Positions 1 to 6,822 are shown, counted from the stretch's first letter. The stretch is 9,796 nt of DNA from DATJWY01 sp035500775 (GCA_035500775.1 DATJWY010000090.1:1-9796); one strand, 5' to 3'. Program-made: numbers and translations. Notes: generated by a model from the letters alone, not told the origin.

Positions 1-99
1 CTCTGATCCCCTGTTCCTCGGGGGCGAGTCTGCCTCCATTCCCTTCAGGGTACAAGAGCGGGTCGACTGGCCGATGAGCGGGTAAGCCTTTGGCGGGGT

Positions 100-118
100 C
101 CAGGGGCGGAGCCCCTGG
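100..118. terminator. Perfect palindrome just downstream of ribF; possible terminator or REP-like element
   Basis: An 8-bp perfect inverted repeat (CCAGGGGC, loop GGA, GCCCCTGG) lies 10 bp beyond the ribF stop codon. Its position fits a 3' hairpin for the ribF transcript, but no T-run follows on the minus strand, so it is not a textbook intrinsic terminator. Similar GC palindromes are, from memory, scattered between genes in Acetobacteraceae, so it may be a dispersed repeat instead. Nothing else recognisable is seen in positions 1-128. Confidence 0.4.
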
Positions 119-128
119 CCTTCCTCCC

Positions 129-1070
129 CTATGGCGACCCAGGCACGGTCAAATCCAGCATGGCCCGCGCATCCGCCGCGTCCTGGGCGATCTGTGCCTT
201 CAGCGCGTCGAGGTTCGGGAACTTCACCTCCTCGCGCAGGAAGGCGTGCAGCGCCACGGAGATCTCCTGGCCGTAGAGATCCCCCTCGAAATCGAACAGA
301 TGCACTTCGAGTCGGCTTTCCGGCCCGGCATTGACGGTCGGGCGGCGGCCGACATTGGCCACGCCCCGGTGCACCGACCCATCCGGCAGCCGCACCATCA
401 CCGCATAGACGCCGCGCGCCGGCTCCAGATGGTCGCCGAGCGGCACGTTGGCGGTGGGGAATCCGATGGTGCGGCCACGCGCGTCGCCATGCGTCACCAC
501 ACCGCGTATGGCCCAGGGGCGGCCGAGTTCCGCCGTTGCCCGCTCCGGGTAGCCGTCCTGCAAGGCGCGGCGGATGCGGGATGAGGAGAACGGCCCGCCG
601 GCATCGGCGAGCGGCTGCACCACGGTCAGGCCGATGCCGAGTTGCTCCGCCCGCTGCGCGAGGAAATCGATGTCGCCGCCGCGGCGATGGCCGAAGGCGA
701 AATCCGGCCCGCAGGCGAGATGCCGGGCGCCGATGCCCTGATGCAGCACCTCGGTCACGAACTGCTCGGCGGTCAGATGGGCGAAGGCGGCATCGAAGGG
801 CAACTCATAGAGCAGGCGCACGCCGAGCGCGGCGAGCGCCGCCCGCCGCTCCGGGGCCAGGCTGAGGCGAAAGGGCGGGTCCTGCGGCCGGAACATCTGG
901 CGCGGATGCGGCTCGAAGGTCAGCACCGCGAGCGGCAGGTCCGGCCGGGCGGCATGCAGCGAGCGCACGAGATGCGCGTGGCCGAGATGCACGCCGTCGA
1001 AATTGCCGAGCGCGACCGCGGCGCCGCGCGCTTCCTCCGGCAGGCCGCGCCAGTCCTGAAAGACCTGCAT
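129..1070 (-). CDS. ribF: Bifunctional riboflavin kinase / FAD synthetase RibF
   Basis: This cytoplasmic enzyme phosphorylates riboflavin to FMN with ATP and then adenylylates FMN to FAD. The 313-residue length is normal for the family. The N-terminal nucleotidyltransferase domain shows GNFDGVHLGH at residues 22-31 (the HxGH-type site) and SSSRIR at 162-167. The C-terminal riboflavin kinase domain, from about residue 181, shows GRTIGFPTAN at 199-208 (the G-x-PTAN nucleotide/flavin site), then GRRPTV and an E-x-H-x-FDF-x-x-DLYG stretch. Two ATGs are adjacent at 1073 and 1070. A GGAG at 1077-1080 (minus strand) sits 6 nt from the second and only 3 nt from the first, so 1070 is preferred. The gene lies 193 bp downstream of the MFS gene on the same strand, with hairpins between them, so separate transcription is plausible. 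No FMN riboswitch is recognised upstream. Confidence 0.96.
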   Translation of the reverse strand: MQVFQDWRGLPEEARGAAVALGNFDGVHLGHAHLVRSLHAARPDLPLAVLTFEPHPRQMFRPQDPPFRLSLAPERRAALAALGVRLLYELPFDAAFAHLTAEQFVTEVLHQGIGARHLACGPDFAFGHRRGGDIDFLAQRAEQLGIGLTVVQPLADAGGPFSSSRIRRALQDGYPERATAELGRPWAIRGVVTHGDARGRTIGFPTANVPLGDHLEPARGVYAVMVRLPDGSVHRGVANVGRRPTVNAGPESRLEVHLFDFEGDLYGQEISVALHAFLREEVKFPNLDALKAQIAQDAADARAMLDLTVPGSP

Positions 1071-1076
1071 CATCGG

Positions 1077-1080
1077 CTCC
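1077..1080 (-). promoter_or_regulatory. Ribosome binding site deciding the ribF start
   Basis: GGAG on the minus strand, 6 nt before the ATG at 1070 and 3 nt before the ATG at 1073. The spacing favours the downstream ATG, giving MQVF rather than MMQVF at the N-terminus. Confidence 0.6.
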
Positions 1081-1213
1081 GGCGGAAAGGAAGAACGGCG
1101 TCAGACTGCATACGATGGCACTTTTCGTGGTGGTTCAGGTTTTGTCGGCCAAGCAGCGCGGGAACGCAACCGCCCGCCCGGAAGGGAGGCCCCACCCCCA
1201 CCGCCCCCGGCAC

Positions 1214-1256
1214 CCCGGCCCCGCGCCGGGAGACGGGCCGCCGCGCAGCTGGCGGC
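1214..1256 (-). terminator. Tandem GC hairpins after the MFS gene
   Basis: Two inverted repeats lie immediately past the MFS stop codon (1264). The nearer has 6-bp arms, GCCGCC at 1237-1242 and GGCGGC at 1251-1256, with an 8-nt loop. The farther has CCCGGC at 1214-1219 and GCCGGG at 1225-1230, with a 5-nt loop. Neither is followed by a T-run. They may slow transcription between the MFS gene and ribF, but in such GC-rich DNA some hairpins are expected by chance. Confidence 0.3.
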
Positions 1257-1263
1257 ATCCCGC

Positions 1264-2478
1264 TCACGGCAGGATCCGCGTCTCGGCCGCCACGTGCCGC
1301 GTCTCCGGCATCAGCGTCCAGACCAGCATTGTGCCGAGCAGCCCGGCCCCGGCCAGGCCGAGAAAGGCGAGCGGCAGCGAACGGTCCGCCAGCAGCCCGC
1401 CAATCCCGGTGCTGAGCGTCGCCGCCGCCCCGATCCAGAGGCCGAGCACCCCCATGCAGAGATTGAACCGTCCGGTTCCCCGCGTCAGATCGGCGGCGAC
1501 CAGCGGCAGCAGCACCCCGAACACCGAGGCGCTCACCCCGTCCAGCCCCTGGATCACGACCAGCAACCGCGGATCCCCCACCAGCGCGAACAAGACACCC
1601 CGCAGCGGCAAGGCGGCGAAGCCCGCGAGCAGCACGGGCCGCCGCCCGAACCGCTCCGCCGCCCGCCCCACCATCGGCGAGAGCAGCGCGACCACCGCCT
1701 GCGGCACCATGATGCAGGCGGCGATGATCAGCTCGGCCTCGCCCCCGGCCCGCTCGCTCACCTCGCCGGCCGCGAGCGGCAGCAAGGCCGCGTTCGCCAG
1801 GTGGAAGCAGGCGACGCAGAGGCCGAAGCTGAGCAGCCGCCGGTCGGTGAACAAGCGGCCGATCCTCTCCCGCTCCTGGCCGGGCGCCCGGCCCGTGACG
1901 TCCAGCCCGGTGACATCCAGCCTGGCGGTCCTGATCAGCCTCAGCGCGCCGAGGCCAGGCACGGCGAGCATCGCCGCCACCCAGAACACCGCCCGCGCCG
2001 AGACATAGTAGCCGACCGCCCCCATCAGCGCCGCGGCGAAGCCGTTGCCGATGGCACCGAAGCGCGCATTGCGCCCCAGCCTCTCGCCGAGGGCCGCCGT
2101 CCCCACCCCGACCACCGCGAGGGTGAGTGCGCCGATCGCAGGGCTCAGAACGCAGCTCGCGAAGCCATGGAGCACCTCGGCCAGTGCGACCGGCAGCCGG
2201 GCCGGCCAGATGGCGAGGATCAGGGCGCCGGCGATGAGGGCAAGGATCGCGGCGCCGGCCGCGACACGCTTGTTGCGCACCGCATCCACCAGCGCCCCGG
2301 CCGGCACCTGGCTCGCCATGGAAGCGGCCGTGCCGATGCTGAGAACAAGGCCGACCTGCCCCTGGGTCCAGGCCTCGCCGATCAGATAGACAGAGATGAA
2401 CGGGCCGAACGCCGTCTGCAGATTGGCGACGAAGAAATTGACCCAGTCGAGGCCCACATGGCTGTGCCTGCCATTCAT
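1264..2478 (-). CDS. MFS transporter, 12-helix permease of unknown substrate
   Basis: This 404-residue inner-membrane protein has the length and alternating hydrophobic segments of a 12-helix major facilitator superfamily permease. The N-terminal half opens with the first helix around FFVANLQTAFGPFISVYL. A loop at about residues 63-71 (ALVDAVRNKR) resembles the MFS G-x-x-x-D-x-x-x-R/K motif A. The second half repeats it with a GRAAERFGRRPVLL-like loop. A charged central loop (about residues 185-215) separates the halves and contains a short duplication, DVTGLDVTG, encoded by near-identical 14-bp units around 1895-1922. The substrate cannot be told. The ATG at 2478 has no convincing Shine-Dalgarno; instead the leader carries two inverted repeats. 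The nearest upstream gene, the PRC-barrel gene, is 279 bp away on the same strand. No regulator gene is adjacent. Confidence 0.9.
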   Translation of the reverse strand: MNGRHSHVGLDWVNFFVANLQTAFGPFISVYLIGEAWTQGQVGLVLSIGTAASMASQVPAGALVDAVRNKRVAAGAAILALIAGALILAIWPARLPVALAEVLHGFASCVLSPAIGALTLAVVGVGTAALGERLGRNARFGAIGNGFAAALMGAVGYYVSARAVFWVAAMLAVPGLGALRLIRTARLDVTGLDVTGRAPGQERERIGRLFTDRRLLSFGLCVACFHLANAALLPLAAGEVSERAGGEAELIIAACIMVPQAVVALLSPMVGRAAERFGRRPVLLAGFAALPLRGVLFALVGDPRLLVVIQGLDGVSASVFGVLLPLVAADLTRGTGRFNLCMGVLGLWIGAAATLSTGIGGLLADRSLPLAFLGLAGAGLLGTMLVWTLMPETRHVAAETRILP

Positions 2479-2484
2479 GGCTAT

Positions 2485-2525
2485 CGGCTGGAGAGCCGCC
2501 GGTTCAGGCGGAAACCCCTGAACCG
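2485..2525 (-). promoter_or_regulatory. Inverted repeats in the MFS leader; candidate operator or mRNA hairpins
   Basis: A perfect inverted repeat with 9-bp arms lies at 2500-2525: CGGTTCAGG, 8-bp spacer, CCTGAACCG. A smaller one lies at 2485-2498: CGGCT, GGAG, AGCCG. The first starts 22 bp upstream of the MFS ATG and the second 7 bp upstream. The centre-to-centre distance of the larger arms is 17 bp, which suits a dimeric repressor. Equally, both could fold in the mRNA leader and control translation, since no clear Shine-Dalgarno is present. The remaining spacer (2526-2757) shows no gene; it contains a self-complementary GGGGCGCGCCCC at 2743-2754 just past the PRC-barrel stop. Confidence 0.45.
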
Positions 2526-2757
2526 ATCGAGCCGCCCGCGCGAACGAAGGCCCGGAGCCTGATCGGCACGGCCAGCCACGCCGATCCGGCGCCGGCCGTC
2601 AGCGCGCCGGGTGGAAAGGCGATGCGCCATCCCGCCGGGGTGGAGTGGGGTTGGTTTCAGGGCCGGATGCGGCATTGCGGAAGTGATACGCTGCTCCCCC
2701 CATCCGGGTTGACGCAGACATGCGAGCGAACACCCGACCGGCGGGGCGCGCCCCTGG

Positions 2758-3303
2758 CTACGGCGCCTTCCGCGCATCGGCCGGCGGCCCGACCACCGTC
2801 ACCGGCCTGGACGCGGGCGTGTAGGCCGGGACGTCGCGGAACTGGTCGGCGGTCATCCCGAGGCTGACAGCTTCGTCCGAGCCGGGCGGCGGAAAGCGCA
2901 GCACCGACCAGTCCACGGCGATCTGCCGCTCACCCACCCCCATGAACCCGCCGAACTCGATCACCGCCGCGCGCGGCTGCCCGGCGGCATCGACCAGCAC
3001 ATCCACGATCTGCCCAAACTTCGTGTCGCCGGGGGCGACGACTTTCCGCCCGAGCACGCTGGTGGCCTCGACCTTGGCGGTGCTCGCCCGGGGAGGCTCG
3101 GGCGGCGGCGGCGGCGATTCCGGCGGCGGCGGCAGGTTCGGGAACAGGAACGGCGCTTCCGCCGGGACCGGCCCGGCCGGAGACGGCGCGGCCCCGGCAG
3201 CGGACGGCGCCGCGTCTCCGGCACCGGTCGCGGCCAGTGCCCCCGGCGAGGCGAGCAAGCCGCCGAGCAGGGCCAGCGCACGGAAGGGGGGCAGTCGCGG
3301 CAC
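2758..3303 (-). CDS. Exported PRC-barrel domain protein with a proline-rich linker
   Basis: The 181-residue product has three parts. Residues 1-24 look like a signal peptide (basic start, hydrophobic core, probable cleavage after ALA). Residues 25-73 are an Ala/Pro-rich linker with PPPPESPPPPPEPP at about 58-71. Residues 77-140 match a PRC-barrel: VLGRKV at 83-88, then FGQIVDVLVDAAG, AAVIEFGGFMGVGERQIAVDW up to 132. PRC-barrel is a small beta-barrel found in RNA-processing, photosynthetic and envelope proteins; its role here is unknown. The start is a GTG at 3303, chosen because it is the first start in frame and is preceded by GAGG-type sequences. The ATG at 3319 belongs to another frame. 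The gene is divergent from the SDR gene, sharing a 128-bp spacer. An exported, probably periplasmic, location is inferred. Confidence 0.8.
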   Translation of the reverse strand: MPRLPPFRALALLGGLLASPGALAATGAGDAAPSAAGAAPSPAGPVPAEAPFLFPNLPPPPESPPPPPEPPRASTAKVEATSVLGRKVVAPGDTKFGQIVDVLVDAAGQPRAAVIEFGGFMGVGERQIAVDWSVLRFPPPGSDEAVSLGMTADQFRDVPAYTPASRPVTVVGPPADARKAP

Positions 3304-3414
3304 GGTCCTCGGTCCTCATCCCGGTATCGATGGCATCACCCTTGCGCCGGGGCGCGCATCCGGCAAGCCTGCACCTGGCGGCGCGTCGCCGCGTTCCACG
3401 TCACGGCCGGGTTC

Positions 3415-3423
3415 AAGAGGGAG
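3415..3423 (+). promoter_or_regulatory. Ribosome binding site of the SDR gene
   Basis: AAGAGGGAG ends 8 nt before the ATG at 3432. It fixes the SDR start, because the frame stays open for nearly 200 bp further upstream and a naive call would add a non-homologous N-terminal extension. No clear promoter is seen in the 3304-3431 divergent spacer. Confidence 0.65.
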
Positions 3424-3431
3424 CTGAGACC

Positions 3432-4166
3432 ATGAACGACAGCACCGAACGCAAGGTCGCCCTGGTAACCGGCGCGGCCGCCGGCATCGGTGCGGCGATC
3501 GCGGCGCGGCTGGTCGGCGAGGGTTGGCGGGTCATCCTGGCGGATATCGACGCCAACGCCCTGCATCACCGCGCCAACCTGCTCGGCAAGGCCGCCCGCG
3601 CCACGGTCGCCGATATCGGCGAGGAAGCCGACGTGCTCCGCGTGCTGAACGAGATCCGCGAACGCGAGGACCGGCTCGACGGGCTGGTCTGCAATGCCGG
3701 CATCATGATCCGCAAGCCAATCGCCGAACTGACCCTCGCCGAATGGTCCCGCGTGCTTGCCACCAACCTGACGAGCACCTTCCTGCTCGCGCGCACGGCC
3801 GAGGAGCTGCTGCGGGCGCGCGGCGGCGCCATCGTCACCATCGCCTCCACCCGCGCCCATCAGTCGGAACCCAATACGGAAGCCTATTCCGCCTCCAAGG
3901 GCGGCCTCGTCGCGCTGACTCATGCGCTCGCGATCAGCCTGGGCCCGGCGGTGCGGGTCAACACCGTGAGTCCGGGCTGGATCCATACCCATGCCGAGGC
4001 GTTGCGGCCCGAGGACCACATGCAGCACCCGGCCGGGCGGGTCGGCCAGCCGGAGGACGTGGCCGGGCTGGTGAGCTGGCTGCTCGGCCCGGAATCGCGC
4101 TTCGTCACCGGCGCGGAATTCGTCATCGACGGCGGCATGACCCGTAAGATGATCTACGCGGCCTGA
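3432..4166 (+). CDS. SDR family NAD(P)-dependent oxidoreductase
   Basis: This 244-residue cytoplasmic protein is a classical short-chain dehydrogenase/reductase. The cofactor motif TGAAAGIG occupies residues 13-20. NAG is at 88-90, Asn112 matches the active-site Asn, and Ser139, Tyr152 and Lys156 (YSASK) complete the catalytic tetrad. NTVSPGW follows and the protein ends with the family's FVIDGGMT-type C-terminus. An acidic residue, Asp38 at the end of the second beta strand (ILADID), suggests NAD(H) rather than NADP(H), by family rule. The substrate is not identifiable; annotations such as 3-oxoacyl-ACP reductase or glucose dehydrogenase would be guesses. The start at 3432 has a strong ribosome binding site and places the glycine motif at the usual distance from the N-terminus. 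The next gene downstream is 250 bp away, so no tight operon is indicated. Confidence 0.93.
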   Translation: MNDSTERKVALVTGAAAGIGAAIAARLVGEGWRVILADIDANALHHRANLLGKAARATVADIGEEADVLRVLNEIREREDRLDGLVCNAGIMIRKPIAELTLAEWSRVLATNLTSTFLLARTAEELLRARGGAIVTIASTRAHQSEPNTEAYSASKGGLVALTHALAISLGPAVRVNTVSPGWIHTHAEALRPEDHMQHPAGRVGQPEDVAGLVSWLLGPESRFVTGAEFVIDGGMTRKMIYAA

Positions 4167-4416
4167 ACCGGAGGGAGGCCACCTTGCCTGGCATGGCCCC
4201 TCTCCCCGCCCATCCCGCCGTCCCGGCACGGTCTGCCGCGCGGCCGGGCACGGCGCGGGGCACACGCCCAAGGAATGCGCGCGCCGCCGTCCGAACGCGC
4301 GAAAAACCGCTCGCCAACCCGCGGGGAACGTCCTCCGGTTTCTTGCCAAAGCGCGAACACCCGTCACAATCGCGTGTCATCACCTCGGCCGGACCGTCCA
4401 GATCCAGGAACCGCTC

Positions 4417-6009
4417 ATGTCCCTCTCGCTGACGCACCGTGCCGACATCCAGCCGGGCGGTCGCATGCCTCCGCGGGTGGCGACGCTGCTCTCCGGGCTG
4501 ATCGTCTTCCTGGCGGGGCTTTGGGCACGGCTGTACCACATCTCCGGCAAGCCGTTCTGGATGGATGAGATCACCACCATCCAGCGCTCCAGCCAGCCTT
4601 TGCTGGGCGTGCTCCTCGACAGCTTGCGCTTCCACCACCTGCCGGCCTATTTCGTCCTCACCTCCTGGGTGGTGCCGTTCGGGCAGACCGAGGCGCTGCT
4701 GCGCTGGCCCTCCGCCGTGTTCGGCGCCCTCGCCTGCTGCGCCGTGTTCCTGGTCGCGGCCCGGCTCGGCGGCCGCCGCGCGGGCGTGCTCGCCGGGCTG
4801 CTGATGGCGCTCTCGCCGCTGCAGGTGCAGTACGGGCAGGAGGCGCGCTCTTACGCCCTCGTCACCTGCCTGATCGGCCTCGGCCTGCTCGGCCTGATCG
4901 AGCTGGCGCGCGACCCCGCCGCGGCGGCGCTGGATTTGCGCGCGCCTGGCGCACGGCGCCGCGCCTGGGCGACCTACACCCTCGCCACCCTCGCGGCCGC
5001 CAACGTGCTGAGCGTCGCGCTGATGTGGTGGCTCGCCGCCAATCTTGCGGCGCTGGCGATCGCGCGCCATGCAGGCGCGGCAAGGCGCGGCTTCCTGCGC
5101 AACTGGGCGCTGGCCCAGGCGGTGATCGCCGGCTTCACCGTCCCCTGGTTCGTCGCGATGTATGTCTGCGTGCATGGGGCGATGGCCAAGGGGCTCGACT
5201 GGGTGCCGCCGCTCTCCGCCGAACGGGTCTGGTCCACCGTCGCAAGCGTCTATCTGCTGCGCCACTCCAGCCTGATCAGCGGCGAGCTGTTCCGCTCCAC
5301 CGTGCCGTATCTCGGCGGGGTGGTGACGCTGCTCGGCTTCTGCGGCGCGTTCTGGCTCGCGCGGCGGCGGGCGGCGATGGCGGCGCTCGGCCTCGCCTTC
5401 GTGGTGCTGCCGGCGACGCTGCTCGCCGTGTCGGTAGTGCAGCCGGTGTGGATGCCGCGCTACGCGCTCTGGAGCGCGGCGCCGTTCTTCGTCTTCGCCG
5501 GGCTCGGCGTGCGCCTGCTGCCGCGGCGGGCGCAATGGCCGGCGGTGGCGGTCGTGGCGGCGCTCGCCCTGCTCAATCTCCGCCCCTATTACCGGGTGGA
5601 CACCAAGCCGCGCTGGGATCTGGCAGCCGCCGTGCTGCGGGACGGGATGCAGGCCGGGGACCTGGTGCTGTCCAACGATCCCTGGGCGGTGCGGCTGATG
5701 AACATCTATCTGGCCCGTAGCGGCGAGGTGCTGCCGCCCGAACGCTGGACCACCGACGTGCAGCGCGCGACCGCGCATCTGGCGGCGGGCGGCCGGGTCT
5801 GGGCGGTGCAGGGCCGGGTCGGGCAGGTGGACCACGAGACCCAGGACCAGTTCATGGCCCGCATCCTGCCGCTCGGCCTGCCGACGCTACGGACACAGAA
5901 GGGGCTGGACGTGATCGTGATGCGCTTCGACCCGCCGCCGCGCACGCCGCAATTCAGTTGCCTGCGGCGTGACGGGACGGCGCCGGAATCGGTGTGCGAT
6001 CCGGGCTGA
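4417..6009 (+). CDS. Membrane glycosyltransferase, family 39 / ArnT-like (GT-C fold)
   Basis: This 530-residue multi-spanning protein resembles bacterial PMT_2/GT39-type transferases, which take a sugar from a polyprenyl-phosphate donor and add it to lipid A, glycan or protein on the periplasmic side. The first helix is at about residues 21-40. It is followed by WMDE with Asp50-Glu51, the expected acidic catalytic pair of the first periplasmic loop. YGQEARSYA at 139-147 is the second characteristic family motif. Many hydrophobic segments run to about residue 390. A soluble C-terminal part (about 390-530) contains LVLSNDPWAVRLMNIYL and is probably periplasmic. Start: ATG at 4417 with AGGAA at 4406-4410, 6 nt upstream; an in-frame Met at residue 17 is a weaker alternative. 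Donor and acceptor are unknown. It converges on the lipoprotein gene with only 17 bp between stop codons and no obvious terminator there. Confidence 0.87.
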   Translation: MSLSLTHRADIQPGGRMPPRVATLLSGLIVFLAGLWARLYHISGKPFWMDEITTIQRSSQPLLGVLLDSLRFHHLPAYFVLTSWVVPFGQTEALLRWPSAVFGALACCAVFLVAARLGGRRAGVLAGLLMALSPLQVQYGQEARSYALVTCLIGLGLLGLIELARDPAAAALDLRAPGARRRAWATYTLATLAAANVLSVALMWWLAANLAALAIARHAGAARRGFLRNWALAQAVIAGFTVPWFVAMYVCVHGAMAKGLDWVPPLSAERVWSTVASVYLLRHSSLISGELFRSTVPYLGGVVTLLGFCGAFWLARRRAAMAALGLAFVVLPATLLAVSVVQPVWMPRYALWSAAPFFVFAGLGVRLLPRRAQWPAVAVVAALALLNLRPYYRVDTKPRWDLAAAVLRDGMQAGDLVLSNDPWAVRLMNIYLARSGEVLPPERWTTDVQRATAHLAAGGRVWAVQGRVGQVDHETQDQFMARILPLGLPTLRTQKGLDVIVMRFDPPPRTPQFSCLRRDGTAPESVCDPG

Positions 6010-6026
6010 CGCCTTGAGCGGAGGGA

Positions 6027-6404
6027 TCAGTGGTGGAAGCCGCCACCCCCGCCATGCCAGCCACCGCCGCCGCCGTGCCAGCCCCCACCGCCTCCGTGCC
6101 AGCCGCCACCCCCGCTGTGCCAGCCACCGCCGTGCCAGCCTCCGCCATGCCAGCCGCCTCCGTACCAGCCATGGTGCCAGCCACCACCACCCCACCCCCA
6201 ACCGCCGATCACCAGATTCGTGCCGGCATAAGCGGGGTACGGGTAATAGCTGTAGTACGGGCTGCCGTACGCATAGTACGGGTAGTAGTCATAGCCGTCG
6301 TAGTAAGGATAATAGCCGTACGGACCGACGTAGCAGCCGCTGAGCAACAGGGTGGCGGCCAGCGCGCCCCCCGCTGCCCAGAGCCGCAGCCTTCGCCCGA
6401 TCAT
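6027..6404 (-). CDS. Small Tyr-rich and Gly/Trp/His-repeat lipoprotein
   Basis: The 125-residue product begins with a lipoprotein signal peptide: basic start, hydrophobic stretch and the lipobox LSGC with Cys24. After cleavage, residues 25-60 contain 18 tyrosines in 36 positions (YYPYY-type runs). Residues 67-125 consist of Gly, Trp and His with few others: 10 Trp and 10 His in 59 residues, including seven WH pairs separated by 3-5 glycines and a terminal FHH. No enzyme domain is present. The ATG at 6404 has an excellent GGAGGA (6412-6417) 7 nt upstream, which strongly supports translation of this strand despite open frames opposite. A membrane-anchored, surface or periplasmic protein is inferred; the His spacing would suit metal binding, but this is not shown. 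It is divergent from the DUF6600-like gene. Gly/Trp/His-rich lipoproteins are common, poorly characterised envelope proteins. Confidence 0.8.
   Translation of the reverse strand: MIGRRLRLWAAGGALAATLLLSGCYVGPYGYYPYYDGYDYYPYYAYGSPYYSYYPYPAYAGTNLVIGGWGWGGGGWHHGWYGGGWHGGGWHGGGWHSGGGGWHGGGGGWHGGGGGWHGGGGGFHH
6030..6206 (-). repeat. In-gene degenerate tandem repeats encoding Gly(3-5)-Trp-His units
   Basis: The 3' half of the lipoprotein gene is built from 15- to 21-bp units that each encode a glycine run followed by Trp-His. Unit length grows from 15 bp to 21 bp towards the C-terminus, and glycine codons vary between units, so the array is protein-selected rather than freshly expanded. The repeat count could nevertheless vary between strains by slippage. 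Confidence 0.75.
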
Positions 6405-6507
6405 GCCTCAGTCCTCCGCTTCGTCCGCCCGTCGCACAGGCGTGTCGCAAAAATGGGGGCGCGCGGCCGCCACCACCAGGAACGCCGGCTCCCGGCGCCG
6501 GCATGAC

Positions 6508-6524
6508 GTCCACCGCCGGTGGAC
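6508..6524. promoter_or_regulatory. Inverted repeat GTCCACC-GCC-GGTGGAC, candidate operator
   Basis: A perfect inverted repeat with 7-bp arms and a 3-bp centre lies 104 bp upstream of the lipoprotein start. GCAT at 6501-6504 and ATGC at 6525-6528 extend the symmetry if a GAC bulge is allowed. It could be a dimeric regulator site. It is not next to the 3' end of any gene, so it is unlikely to be a terminator. Confidence 0.35.
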
Positions 6525-6646
6525 ATGCTCCATCCCCTCGATGAACCGCGCCTTTATCGCCCCGGCCGGATTCCGCCCGCTGCCGGCCTGAATCGCGCCT
6601 ATGGCGCGGCCCGCGCACGCCGCCGTCCGGCCCGGTGCCAAGACCC

Positions 6647-6690
6647 CCATGAACCGGGCACTCCATGAACCGGGACACGATACGAACCGG
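6647..6690 (+). repeat. Three direct repeats of GAACCGG upstream of the DUF6600-like gene
   Basis: CCATGAACCGGG occurs exactly twice, at 6647-6658 and 6663-6674, and a third shorter copy, GAACCGG, is at 6684-6690. The start-to-start distances are 16 and 17 bp. Evenly spaced direct repeats upstream of a gene suggest a regulator array, but a local duplication without function is possible. Confidence 0.45.
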
Positions 6691-6747
6691 ATCCGTACCC
6701 TGTCCTGGCCGGACCACCCGGTGCCGCGCTCCAAAATAACGCCACAA

Positions 6748-6776
6748 TTGGCGCGCTGGTACAGGTTTGCTACTTA
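6748..6776 (+). promoter_or_regulatory. Possible promoter of the DUF6600-like gene
   Basis: TTGGCG at 6748-6753 and TACTTA at 6771-6776 are separated by 17 bp inside the only AT-richer stretch of the spacer. The -35 is a fair match to the housekeeping consensus and the -10 is poor. It would place the transcript start about 40 bp before the ATG at 6823. Confidence 0.25.
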
Positions 6777-6822
6777 TGGTTGCACGATGCCGCCCCTGTC
6801 CCGGTCTTATGGAAACCTGCCC

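Larger units (their letters stand above)
6405..6822. other. 418-bp divergent intergenic region shared by the lipoprotein and DUF6600-like genes
   Basis: No convincing gene lies here. It holds the GGAGGA site of the lipoprotein gene (6412-6417), a self-complementary CCGGCGCCGG at 6492-6501, an inverted repeat at 6508-6524, three copies of GAACCGG at 6651-6690, and a relatively AT-rich island at about 6731-6785 that may be the promoter of the downstream gene. The DUF6600-like frame is open back to 6601, but that extension has no homology-like features and precedes the signal peptide, so it is treated as untranslated. Confidence 0.6.

Noticed and set aside
1074..1263. FMN riboswitch upstream of ribF
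   Set aside because: No conserved RFN-element segments could be recognised; the spacer contains only GC hairpins and a weak AT-richer stretch.
1294..2562. A 422-residue plus-strand open frame opposite the MFS gene
   Set aside because: It reads as Arg/Pro/Gln/His-rich sequence with no hydrophobic segments or motifs; the minus strand encodes an evident permease.
2481..2777. A 98-residue minus-strand frame between the PRC-barrel and MFS genes
   Set aside because: Arg-rich with no domain, overlaps the 3' end of the PRC-barrel gene, and would cover the inverted repeats of the MFS leader.
4123..5835. A 570-residue open frame on the minus strand opposite the glycosyltransferase
   Set aside because: Its product is low-complexity (Arg, His, Gln, Pro-rich) with no domain, and it mirrors a gene with clear family motifs; high GC removes stop codons from the opposite strand.
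6030..6206. Repeats that at first resemble a CRISPR-like or minisatellite array
   Set aside because: Units are short, variable and in frame, encoding Gly-Trp-His; there are no unique spacers and no cas genes.
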